Program-made: the position numbers and the translations under genes
Source: Tenodera sinensis
Lineage: Eukaryota > Arthropoda > Insecta > Mantodea > Mantidae
Assembly: GCA_030765045.1 (NCBI GenBank)
Contig: CM060962.1
Span: 216,945,155-217,009,154 of the forward strand
Length of the DNA stretch: 64,000 nt
Direction: 5' to 3'
Notes under the pieces: model-generated
What the model saw: only the letters and a program-made list of their open reading frames with translations
Database searches by the model: none
Told to the model about the DNA's origin: nothing
Shown here: piece by piece, positions 12,301 to 25,092 of the stretch
Layout of the letters: each line of letters opens with the position of its first letter
Position numbering within the stretch: the stretch's first letter is position 1

Positions 12301-14025
12301 ATGTGACGCTGACATGATGATGATAAAGGATCTAAGCATAGTAAGTACAAGAGCAGAGAAGGTCATGTGAGGCTGACAGTAAGATGACAGAGGACGTAAG
12401 GATAGTAAGTACAAGAGCAAATAAAGCCGTGTGAGCCTGGCATGAAGATGGTAGAAGCTGGAACTATAGTAAGTACAAGTGCAGAGAAAGTTATGTGAGG
12501 CAGAAATGAAGCCGATGGAGGATATAAGGATAGGAAGTACAAGAGCAGATAAAGTCATATGAGACTGACATGAAGATGATAGGGGATGTAGGGATAGTAA
12601 GTACAAGAGCAGAGAAAGTCATGTGAGGCTGACATGAAGATGATAGAGGATGTAAGGATAGGAAGTTCAAGAGCAGAGGAAGTCAAGTGAGGCTGACATG
12701 AACATGGAAGAGGATGGAAGAATAGTAAGTATAAGAGTAGAGGAAGTCATGTGACGCTGACGTGAAGATGATAGAGAATTGAAGAATAGTAAGTCCAAGA
12801 ACAGAGAAGGCCATGTGAGGCTGACATGATGATGATGATGATGATGATGATGATAAAGGATCTAAGGATAGTAAGTACAAGAGCAGAGAAAGCCATGTGA
12901 GGCTGACATGAAGATGATATAAGAATAAGGGTTTGTGAGGGTAGTAAGTACAAGAGCAGAGAAAGCCACGTGAGGCTGACATGAAGATGATATTGAATGT
13001 AGGGTTTGTTAGGTTAGTACCTACAAGAGCAGAGAAAGCCATGTGAGGCTGACATGGAGATGATACAGAAATAAGGGTTTGTTAGGTTAGTAAGTACAAG
13101 AGCAGAGAAAGCCATGTGAGGCTGACATGAAGATGATATAAGAATAAGGGTTTGTGAGCATAGTAAGCACAAGAGCAGAGAAAGTCATGTGAGGCTGACA
13201 TGAAGATGATAGTGAATGTAGGGCTTGTTAGGTTAGTAACTACAAGAGCAGAGAAAGCCATGTGAGTCTGACATGGAGATGATACAGAAATAAGGGTTTG
13301 TTAGGTTAGTAATTACAAGAGCAGAGAAAGCCATGTGAGGCTGACATGAATATGATATAAGAATAAGGGTTTGTGAGGACAGTAAGTACAAGAGCAGAGA
13401 AAGCCATGTGAATCTGACATTAAGATATAAGAATAAGGGTTTGTGAGGATAGTAAGTACAAGAGCAGAGAAAGTCATGTGAGGCTGACATGAAGATGATA
13501 GTGAATGTAGGGTTTGTTAGGTTAGTAAGTACAAGAGCAGAGAAAGCCATGTGAGGCTGACATGAAGATGATATAAGAATAAGGGTTTGTTAGGATAGTA
13601 AGTACAAGAGCAGAGAAAGTCACGTGAGGCAGACATGAAGCTGATATTGAATGTAGGGTTTGTTAAGTTAGTAACGACAAGAGCAGAGAAAGCCATGTGA
13701 GGCTGACATGGAGATCATACAGAAATAAGGGTTTGTTAGGGTAGTAAGTACAAGAGCAGAGAAAGCCATGTGAGGCTGACATGAAGATGATATAAGAATA
13801 AGGGTTTGTGAGGATAGTAAGTACAGGAGCAGAGAAAGTTATGTGAGGCTCACATGAAGATGATGGTGAATGCAGGGTTTGTTAGGTTAGTAAGCCCAAG
13901 AGCAGAGAGAGTCACGTGAGGCTGACATGAAAGATGATACAGGAATAAGAGTTTGTAAGGATAGTAAGTAGAACAGTAGAGAAAGTCATGTGAGGTTGAC
14001 ACGAAGATGATAAGGGATATAAGGA
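9410..14025 (-). repeat. Block duplication in domain 1, offset 3493 bp
   Basis: About 1.1 kb at 9410-10530 recurs at about 12900-14025 in the same monomer order with few differences, for example the variants CATTAAGATATAAGAATAAG and GATGGTGAATGCAGGG. The sequence between the copies includes the 12355-12870 block, itself duplicated at about 14115-14630 (offset 1760 bp). Confidence 0.8.
12828..12854. repeat. GAT triplet expansion inside a monomer
   Basis: The GATGATGAT at the monomer end has grown to about nine GAT units. The same expansion is present at 14588-14614, copied by the surrounding block duplication. Confidence 0.9.
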
Positions 14026-14587
14026 TAGTAAGTACAAGAGCAGAGAAAGCCATGTGAGTCTGACATGGAGATGATACAGAAATAAGGGTTTGTTAGGTTA
14101 GTAAGTACAGGAGCAGAGAAGGTCATGTGAGGCTGACAGTAAGATGACAGAGGACGTAAGGATAGTAAGTACAAGAGCAAATAAAGCCGTGTGAGCCTGG
14201 CATGAAGATGGTAGAAGATGGAACTATAGTAAGTACAAGTGCAGAGAAAGTCATGTGAGGCAGAAATGAAGCCGATGGAGGATATAAGGATAGGAAGTAC
14301 AAGAGCAGATAAAGTCATATGAGGCTGACATGAAGATGATAGGGGATGTAGGGATAGTAAGTACAAGAGCAGAGAAAGTCATGTGAGGCTGACATGAAGA
14401 TGATAGAGGATGTAAGGATAGGAAGTTCAAGAGCAGAGGAAGTCAAGTGAGGCTGACATGAACATGGAAGAGGATGGAAGAATAGTAAGTATAAGAGTAG
14501 AGGAAGTCATGTGACGCTGAGGTGAAGATGATAGAGAATTGAAGAATAGTAAGTCCAAGAACAGAGAAGGCCATGTGAGGCTGACAT

Positions 14588-14614
14588 GATGATGATGATG
14601 ATGATGATGATGAT
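14588..14614. repeat. GAT triplet expansion inside a monomer, second copy
   Basis: Duplicate of the tract at 12828-12854, in the same monomer context and with the same following variant (AAAGGATCTAAGGATAG). Confidence 0.9.
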
Positions 14615-17600
14615 AAAGGATCTAAGGATAGTAAGCACAAGAGCAGAGAAAGTCATGTGAGGCTGACAGGAAGATGATAGACGATGTAAGGATAGTAAGT
14701 ACAGGAGCAGATAAAGCCATGTGAGCCTGGCATGAACATGATAGAGGATGGAATTATAGTAGGTACAAGTGCAGAGAAAGTCATGTGAGGCTGAACTGAA
14801 GCCGATGGAGGATATAAGGATAGGAGGTACAAGAGCAGATAAAGTCATGTGAGGCTGACATGAAGTAGACAGGGGATGTAGGGATAGTAAGCATAAGAGA
14901 ATATAAAGTCATGTGAGGCTGACCTGCAAATGATAGGGGATGTAAGGATTGTAAGTACAAGAGCAGAGAAAGACATGTGAGGCTGAGATGAAGATGATAG
15001 AGGATGTAAGAATAGGAAGTCCAAGAGCAGAGGAAGTCATGTGAGGCTGACATGAACATGAAAGAGGATGGAAGGATAGTAAGAATAAGAGTAGAGAAAG
15101 TCATGTGACGCTGACATGAAGATGATAGAGGATTGAAGAATAGTACGTACAAGAACAGAGGAAGTCAACGTAGGCTGAGACGAAGATTATAGGTGATGTA
15201 AGGATAGTAAGTACAAGAGCAGAGAAAGACATGTGAGGCTGACATGAAAATGATAGGGGATGTAAGGGTAGTAAGGGCAAGAGCAGGGAAAGCCATGTGA
15301 GGATGACATTAAGATGATAGGTTATGTAAGGATAGTAAGTACAAGAGTAGAGAAAGACATGTGCGGCTGACACGAAAATGATAGAGTTGTAAGGGTAATG
15401 AGTACAAGAGCAGAGACAGACGTGTGAGGCTGACATGAAGATGATAGAAGAATAAGAGCTTCTAAGGATAGTAAGTACAAGAGCAGAGAAAGCCATGTGA
15501 GGCTGACATTAAGATAATAGAGGATGCAAGGGTAGTAGGTACAAGAGCAGGGAAAACCATGTGAAGCATACATGAAGATAATAGAGAATGTGCGGGTAGG
15601 AAGTACAAGAGCCGAGAAAGTCATGTGAGGCTCACACGAAGATGATAGAGGATATCAGGATAGGAAGTACAAGTGCAGAGATACTCATGTGAGGCTGACA
15701 TAAAGATGATAGGGGAATAAGCGTTTATGAGCATGGCAAGCACAAGAGCAGAGAAAGCCACGTGAGGCTGACATGAAAATGATAGGTGATATAAGGATAG
15801 TGAGTACAAGAGCAGAAAAAGTCATGTGAAGCTGACATGAAGATGCTAGAGGAATAAGAATTTGTAGGGTTACTAAGTACAAGAGCAGATAAAGTCATGT
15901 GAGGCTGACATGAAGATGATAGGTGATGTAAGGATAGTAAGTACAAGAGTAGAGAAAGTCATAATAGCCTGACATGTAGATGACAGAGGATGTAAGGATA
16001 GAAGTACAAGAGAAGAAGAAGCCATGTGACACTGACATGAAGGTGACGGAGGATGTAAGGATAGTAAGTACAAGAGCAGAGAAAGTCATGTGAGGCTGAC
16101 ATTCAGTTCATTGAAGATGTAAGGATAGTAAGTACAAAAGCAGAGAAGGCCATGTGAGGTTGACATGAAGATGATAGAGGATGCAGGGATAGGAAGTACA
16201 AGAGCAGAGAAAGCCATGTGAGGCTGACCTGAAGCTGATAGAGGATTTAAGGATAGTAAGTACAAGAGCAGAGAAAGTCATGATAGGCTGACATGAAGAT
16301 GATAGAGGATGTAAGGCTAGGAAGTACAAGATCAGAGAAAGTCATGTGGGGCTGACACGAAGATGACACAGGATCTAAGGATAGTAGGTACAAGAGAAGA
16401 TAAAGCCATATGAGGCTGGCATGAGGATGATAGAGGAATAAGAGTTTGTAAGGATAGTAAGCAACAGGAGCAGAGAAAGCCATGTGAGGCTGACTTGAAG
16501 ATGATAGAGAATGTAAGGAGGGTAAGTCCAAGAGTAGAGAAAGTCATGTGAGGCTGAAATGACGATAATAGAGGATGCAAGGATAGGAAGTACAAGAGTA
16601 GAGATAGTCACGTGAGCCTGACATGAATGTGATAGGGGAATAAGTGTTTTTATAGGGATAGTAAGAGCCAGAGCAGAGTAACCTGTGTGAGTATGACACG
16701 AAGATGATACATGATGTAAGGATAATAAGTACAAGAGCAGAGCAAGTCATGTGAGGCTGACATGAAGATGATAGGTTATGTAAGTACAAATGCAGAGAAA
16801 GTCCTGTGAGATTGACATGAAGATGATAGAGGATGGAAGGATAGGAAGTACAAGAGCACAGAGAGCCATGTGAGGCTGACATGAAGATCATAAGGGATGG
16901 AAAGATAGTAAGTAAAAGACCAGAGAAGGTCATGTGAAGCTGACATGAACATGATACAGGATGGAAGGATGATAAGTACAAGAGCAGATAGTCATGTGAG
17001 GCTGACATGAGGACGATGGAGGAATTAAAGATAATAAATAAAAGAGCAGAGAAACTCATGTGAGGACGACATGAAGATTATAGGGGATGGAACGATAGTA
17101 AGTACAAGAGAGGAGAAAGTCATGTGAGGCTGACATGAAGATGTTAAAGGATGGAAAGATAGTAGGTAAAAGAGCTGCGAAAAACATGTGAAGCTCACAT
17201 GAACATGATACAGGATAGAAGGATGGTAAGTACAAAAGCAGAGAAAGTAATTTGGGGCCGACATGAAAGTAATAGAGGATGAAAGGATAGTAGGTACCAG
17301 AGATGAGAAAGCCAGGTGAGGGTGACATGAAGATGATAGGGGATGTAAGGATAGTAAGTACAAGAGCAGAGAAAGTCATGTGAGGCTCAAATGAAGATGA
17401 TAGAAGATTGAAGAATAGTAGGTCCATGAACACAGAAGGCCCTGTGAGGCTGACATGATGATGATAAAAGATCTAAGGATAGTAGGTACAAGAGCAGAGA
17501 AAGTAATGTGAGGCTTACATGAAGATAATAGGGGATTTAAGGATAGTAAGCACAAGAGCGGAGAAAGCCATGTGAGGCTGACATGAAGCCGATAGAGTAT

Positions 17601-20600
17601 GTAAGGATAGGAAGTACAAGAACAGATAAAGTAATGTGTGGCTGACTTGAAGATGATAGGGGATATAGGGATAGTAAGTACAAGACCAGAGAAAGTACTG
17701 TGATGCTGACATGAAAATGATAGGGGAAAGAGAATTTGTAAGCATAGTAAGCACAAGAACAGGGAAAGCCAGGTGAGGCTGACATGAAGATGATAGGTGA
17801 TGTAAGGATAGTAAGTACAAGAGTAGAGAAAGTCATGTGACGCTGACATGAAGATGATAGAGGATTGAAGAATAGTACGTAAAAGAACAGAGGAAGTCAA
17901 CGTAGACTGAGACGACGATTATAGGTGATGTAAGGATAGTAAGTACAAGAGTAGAGAAGGGCATGTGAAGCTGACAGTAAGATGATAGAGGATGTAAAGA
18001 GACGAAGTACAAGAGCAGAGAAAGTCATGTGAGGCTGACACGAAGATGATAGAGGATGTAAGGATAGGAAGTACAAGAGCAGGGAAAGCCATGTTAGGCT
18101 GAAATGAACATCATACAGGCTGTAAGAATAGTAAGTACAAGAGCAGAGAAAGTCATGTTAGGCTGACATGAAGATGATAGAGGAATAAGGGTTTCTATGG
18201 ATTGTAAGTACAAGAGCAGAGAAAGCCATGTGAGGCTGACATGAAGATGATAGAGTATGCAAGGGTAGGAAGTACAAGAGCCAAGAAAGTCACGTGAGGC
18301 TGAGAAGAAGATGACAGAGGATATAAGAATAGGAAGTACAAGCGCAGAGAAAGTCATATGAGGCTGACATAAAAATGATAGGGGAATAAGAGTTTTTAAG
18401 GATGGTAAGCACAAGAGCAGAGACATCCACGTGAGGCTGACATAAAGATGATAGAGGATGTAAGTATAAAAAGTACAACAGCAGAGAAAGTCATGTGACC
18501 CTGACATGAAGATAATATAGAATGTAAGGATGGTAAATTCAAGAGCTAAATAAGTCACGTTAGGCTGACATGAAGATGATAGAGGATGTAAATATAGTAA
18601 TTACAAGAGCAGAGAAAGTCATGTGAGGCTGACATGAAGTTGAATGAGGATGTAAGGATAGTAAATACAAGAGCAGAGAAAGCCATGTGAGGCTGACGTA
18701 ATGATAATAGAGGAGGTAAGAATAGGAAGTACAAGAGTAGAAAAAGCCGAATGAGGCTCACAGGGACATGATAGAGGATGTAAGGATAGGAAGTACAAGA
18801 GAAGAGAAGGTCATGTGAGGCTCACATGAAGAAGACAGAGGAATAAGAGTTTGTAAGCATAGTAAGTACAAGAGCAGAAACAGCCATGTGAGGCTGAGAG
18901 GAAGATGATAGAAGATCGAAGAATAGTAAGCACAAGAACAGAGGAAGTCAACTGAGGCCGACACGAAGATTATAGATGATTTTAGGATATTTAGTACAAG
19001 AGCAGAGAAAGTCATGTGAGGCTGACATGAGGATGATAGACGATGTAAGGGAAGTAAGTACAAGAGCAGAGAAAGCCATAAGAGGCTGACATGAGAATGA
19101 TAGACGATGTAAGAATAGTAAGTACAAGAGCAGAAAAGTCATGTGAGGCTGACGTGAAGATCTTAGAGGATCTAAGCATTCTAAGTACAAGAGCAGAGAA
19201 AACCATTGGAGGCTGACATGATAATAATAGAGTATGTAAGGATAGGAAGTACAGGAGTAGAGAAAGCCATGTGAGGCTGACAGGAAAATGATAGAGGATG
19301 TAAGGATAGGAAGTACAAGACAACAAAAAGTCATGTGATGCTCACACGATGATGATAGAGGATGTAAGCATAGTAAATACAAGAGCAGAGAGAGGCATGT
19401 GATGCTGACAAGAACAGGATAGAGGAAATAAGGATAGTAAGTACAAGAGCAGAGCAAGTCATGTGAGGCTGACAGGAAGATGATAGAGGATGTAAGGAGA
19501 GGAAGTACAAGTGGAGAGAAAGTCATGTCAGGCTGACATGAAGATGATAGGGGATGTAAGGATAGGAAGTACAAGACAAAAAAAATTCATGTGATGCTCA
19601 CACGAAGATGATAGAGGATGTAAGCATAGTAAATACAAGAGCAGAGAAAGGCATGTGATGCTGACAAGTACAGGATAGAGGAAATAAGGATAGTAAGTAC
19701 AAGAGCAGAGCAAGTCATGTAAGGCTGAGATGAAGATGATAGGTGATGTAAGGAAAGGAAGTACCAGAGCAGAGAAAGTCCTGTGAGGCTTAAAAGAAGA
19801 TGATAGAGGCTGTAGGATAGTAAATACAAGCGATGAGAAAGTCAGGTGAGTCTGACATGAAGATGATACATGATGTTAGGATAGTATGTACAAGAGCAGA
19901 GAAAGCAATGTGAGGCTGACATGAAGAGAATGGTTGAACAAAGGTTTGTAGGAATAGTAAGCAGCAGAGCAGGGAAGCTCATGTGAGGCGGACATGAAGA
20001 TGTTAAAGGGTGTAAGTATAGGAAGTATAAGAGCAGATAGGGGCATGCGAGGCTGGCATGATGATGAAAGAGGATGTAAGGATAGTAAGTACAAGAGCAG
20101 TGAAAGTCATGTGAGGCTGACATGAAGATGACACACGAATAAGGTTTTGTATGTATAGTAAGCTACAAGAGCAGAGAAAGCCATTTGAGGCTGACTTGTA
20201 GATGATAGAGGATGTAAGAATAGTAAGTGCAAGAGTAGAGAATGTCATGTGAGGCTGAAATGAAGATAATAGAGGATGCAAGGATGGTAAACACAAGAGT
20301 AGAGAAAGTGAGGTGAGGCTGACTTGAAGATGACAGGTGATGTAAGGATAGAAAGTACAAGAGTAGAGAATGTCATGTGAGGCTGAAATGAAGATAATAG
20401 AGGATGCAAGGATGGTAAGCACAGCAGAAGAGGAAGCCGTGTGAGGCTGACATGAAGCTGATAGGGGAATAAGAGTTTGTAGGGATAGTAAGCGCCAGAG
20501 CAGAGAAACCCATGTGAGTCTCATAAGAAGATTGTACATGATGTAAGGATAGTAAGTACAAGAGTAGAGAAGGTCATGTGAGGCTGACATGAAGATCATA

Positions 20601-23292
20601 AGGTTGTAAGGGTAGTAATTACAAGACTAGAAAAAGAGATGTGAGGCTGACATTAAGATGATAGGGTATGTATGTATAGTAAGTATAAGAGTAGAGACAT
20701 GAAAATGATAGAGGATTGAAGAATAGTAAGTACAAGAACAGGGGAAGTCAACTGAAGCAGACACGAAGATTATAGGTGATGTTAGTATAATAAGTACAAG
20801 ACCAGAGAAAGTCATGTGAGGCTGACATGAAGATGACACAGGAATAAGGGTTTGTATGTATAGTAAGCTACAAGAGCAGAGAAAGCAATGTGAGGCTGAC
20901 TTGAAGATGATAGAGGATATAAGGATAGTAAGTACAAGAGTAGAGAAGGTCATATGAGGCTGATATGAAGATCATAAGGTTGTAAGGGTAGTAATTACAA
21001 GAGCAGAGAAAGAGATGTGAGGCTGACATTAAGATGATAGAGTATGTAAGGAGAGTAGGTATAAGAGTAGCGAAAGTAATGTGACGCTGACATGAAAATG
21101 CTAGAGGATTCAAGAATATTAAGTACAAGAACACGGGAAGTCAACTGAGACAGATACGAACATTATAGATTATGTTAGGATAATAAGTACAAGATCAGAG
21201 AAAGCCATTTGAGGCTCCCATGAAGATGACAGAGGAATAAGAGTTTGTAAGGATAGTAAATACCATAGCAGACAAAGCCATGTGAGGCTGACAGGAAGAT
21301 GAAAGGTGATGTAAGGATAGCAAGTAACAGACCAAAGAAGGTCATGTGAGGCGGACATGAACATGAAAGAGGATGGAAGGATAGTAAGAATAAGAGTAGA
21401 GAAAGTCATGTGACGCTGACATGAAGATGATAGAGGATTGAAGAATAGTACGTAAAAGAACAGAGGAAGTCAACGTAGACTGAGACGAAGATTATAGGTG
21501 ATGTAAGGATAGTAAGTACAAGAGTAGAGAAGGGCATGTGAAGCTGACAGTAAGATAATAGAGGATGTAAAGAGACGAAGTACAAGAGCAGAGAAAGTCA
21601 TGTGAGGCTGACACGAAGATGATAGAGGATGTAAGGATAGGAAGTACAAGAGCAGGGAAAGCCATGTTAGGCTGAAATGAACATCATACAGGCTGTAAGT
21701 ATAGTAAGTACAAGAGCAGAGAAAGTCATGTTAGGCTGACATGTAGATGATAGAGGATGTAAGGATAGTAAGTAAAAGAGCAGAGAAAGTCAATTTGGGC
21801 TCCTATTAAGATGATAGAAGATTTAAGGATAGTAAGTACAAGAGTAGAGGAAGTCATGTGATCCTGACATGAAGACAATAGAGGAATTAAAAATAGTAAC
21901 TAAAAGAGCAGAGAAAGACATGTGAGGCTGACATGTCGATGATGGTGGATGGAAGGATAGTAAGTACAAGAGAGGAGAAAGTCACATGAGGCTGACATGA
22001 AGATGATAGATGATATTAGCATAGTAAGTACAAGAGTACAGAAGGTCATGTGAGGTTTACACGAGCATGATAGAGGGTGTGAGGATAGTAAGTACAAGAG
22101 CAGAGAAAGCCATGTGAGGATGACAGGAGGCTAACAGAGGATGTGAGGATAGTAAGTACAAGACCAGAGAAGGTGATGTGAGGCGGACATGAAGATATTA
22201 GAGGATGGAATAATAGTAAGTACGAGAGCAGAGAAAGTCATGTGAGGCTGACATGAAGATGAGAGGGGATGTGAGGTTATTAAGTACAAGAGCAGAGAAA
22301 GTCATTTGGTGCTCACACGAAGATGATAGGCGATGTAACGATAGTAAGTACAAGAGCAGAAAAAGTCATGTGATGCTGACAAGAAAATGACAGAGGATGT
22401 AAGGATAGTAAGCACAAGAGCAGACAAAGCCATGTGTGGCTGACATAAAGATGATAGGGGATGTAAGGATAGTAATTACAAGAGCAGAGGAAGCCATGTG
22501 AGGCTGACAGGAAGATGATAGAGGACTTAGGGAGAGGAAGTACAAGAGGACAGAGAGCCATGTGAGGCTGTCAGGAAGATCTTAGGTGATGTAAGGAAAG
22601 TAAGCACAAGAGCAGAGAAAGCCATGTGAGGCTGACATAAAGATGATAGGGGATGTAAGTATAGTAAGTACAACAGCAGGGAAAGCATGTGAGTCTGACA
22701 TGAAGACGATAGGGGATGTAAGGATAGTAAGTACAAGAGCAGAGAAAGACATGTGATGCTGACATGAAGATGATATAGGAATAAGAGTTTCTAAGGATCG
22801 TAAGTACAAGAGCAGGGAAAGCCATGTGAGGCTGACATGAAGACGATAGCGGATTTAGGATACTAGGTAGAAGAGCAGAGAAAGCCATGTGAGGCTGACA
22901 TGATGATAATAGAGGATGTAAGTATAGGAAGTACAAAAGTAGAGAAAGCCATGTGAGTCTGAGAGGAAAATGATAGAGGATGTAAGGATAGGAATTACAA
23001 GAGCAGAGAATGTCATGTGAGGCTCACATGAAGATGATACGGGATGTGAGGATAGTAAGTACAAGGCCAGAGAAGATCATGTGAGCGCGGACATGAGGAT
23101 GATAGACGATGGAATAATAGTAAGTGAAAGAGTAGAGAAAGCCATGTGAGGCTGACATGAGGATGATTGAGGATGTAAGGATATGCAGCACAGGAGCAGA
23201 GAAAGTCATGTGACGTGACATGAAGATGATAGAGGATGTAAGGATAGGAAGTTCAAGAGCAGAGAAAGTCATGTGAGGCTGACATGAACAAA

Positions 23293-23392
23293 ATAGAAAT
23301 TCTGACGAAGGCCATGGAGTTTAGAATAGCCGAAAGCTCAATATTTTCAAACCTCACACGGCTGATCGCCCGTCAAACTATAATAAAAAATT
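23293..23392. other. Non-monomer insertion of about 100 bp in the array
   Basis: The array is interrupted by unrelated sequence from about GAAATTCTGACGAAGGCC to an A-rich end (TAATAAAAAATTG), after which monomers resume mid-unit. An A-rich 3' end suggests a short, 5'-truncated retroposon. I recognise no family. It is the clearest foreign sequence in the 31 kb. Confidence 0.75.
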
Positions 23393-25092
23393 GAGGATGT
23401 AAGGATAGGAAGTGCAAGAGCAGAGAAAGTCATGTGAGGCTGACATGAAGATGATAGGGGACTCAAGGATATTAAGTACAAGAGCAGAGAAAGTCATGTG
23501 AGCCTGACATGAAGATGATAGATGATCTACGTTTAGGAAGTACAAGAGCAGAGAAAGTCATGTGAGGCTGACATGAAGATGATAGGGGATGTAAGGATAG
23601 TAAGTACAAGACCAGTGAAAGCCATGTGAAGATGATAAAGGTATAAGAGTTTGTAAGGATAGTAAGCACCAGAGCAGAGAAACCCATTTGAGGCTGACAT
23701 GAAGATGATAGAGGGTGTAAGGATAGGAAGTACAAGAGCAGATAGTCATGTGAGGCTGACATGAAGATGATAGGGGATGTAAGTATAGTAAGTACAAGAG
23801 CAGAGAAAGGCATGTGAGGCTGACATGAAGATGATAGGGGATGTAAGTATAGTAAGTACAAGAGCAGGGAGAGTCATGTGAGGCTGACATGAAGATGATA
23901 GAGAATGTGAGTTTAGTAAGTACAAGAACAGAGAAAGCCATGTGAGGCCGACATGATGATGATACAGGATCTAAGCATAGTAAGTACAAGAGCAGAGAAA
24001 GTCATGTGAGGCTGACATGAAGATGTTAGGGGATGTAAGGACAGTAAGTACAAGAGCAGAGAAGGCCATGTGAGGCTGACATGAAGATGATAGAGGATGT
24101 AAGGATAGGAAGCACAAGAGCCGAGAAAGCTATGTCAGGCTGACATAAAGATGATAGAGGATATAAGGATAGTAAGTACAAGAGCAGAGAAAGTCATGTG
24201 AGGCTGACATGAAGATGATAGGGGACTCAAGGATATTAAGTACTAGAGCAGAGAAAGTCATGTGAGCCTGACATGAAGATGATAGAAGATCTAAGTTTAG
24301 GAAGTACAAGAGCAGAGAAAGTCATGTGAGGCTGACATGAAGATGATAGGGAATGTAAGGATAGTAAGTACAAGACCAGTGAAAGCCATGTGAAGATGAT
24401 AGAGGAATAAGAGTTTGTAAGGATAGTAAGCACCAGAGCAGAGAAACCCATTTGAGGCTGACATGAAGATGATAGGGGGTGTAAGGATAGGAAGTACAAG
24501 AGCAGATAGAGTCATGTGAGGCTGACATGAAGATGATAGGGGATGTAAGGATAGTAAGTACAAGAGCAGAGAAAGTCATGTGATTCAGACATGAAGATGA
24601 TAGAGGAATAAGAGTTTGTCAGGACAGTAAGTACAAGAGAAGAGGATGCTATGTGAGGATGATATGATGATGACAGAGGGTGTAAGTATAGTAAGTACAA
24701 GAGCAGAGTGAGTCATTTGAGGCTGACATGAAGATGATAGAGCAGGTAAGGATAGTAAGTACAAGAGCGGAGAAAGTCATGTGAGGCTGACATGAACAAG
24801 ATAGAGGATGTAAGGATAGTAAGTACAAGAGAAGAGAAAGTCATGTGAGGCTGACAAGAAGATGATAGAGGATGTAAGGATAGTAAGTAGAAGAGCAGAG
24901 AAAGTCATGTGAGGCTGACATGAAGATGATAGAGGATGGAAGGATAGTAAGTACAAGAGCAGAGAAGGTCATGTGAGGCTGACAGGAAGATGATAGGGGA
25001 TGGAAGGATAGTAAGTATAAGAGCAGAGAAAGTCATGTCAGGTGGACATGAAGGTGATAGAGGAATAAGAGTTTGTAAGGATAGTAAGTACA

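Noticed and set aside
23302..23335. Hammerhead-ribozyme-like core (CTGACGA ... GAAA) in the array insertion
   Set aside because: The core strings and a short possible stem II (GGC/GCC) are present, but I found no stem I partner, and the only stem III option leaves G at the cleavage position, which hammerheads do not cut.
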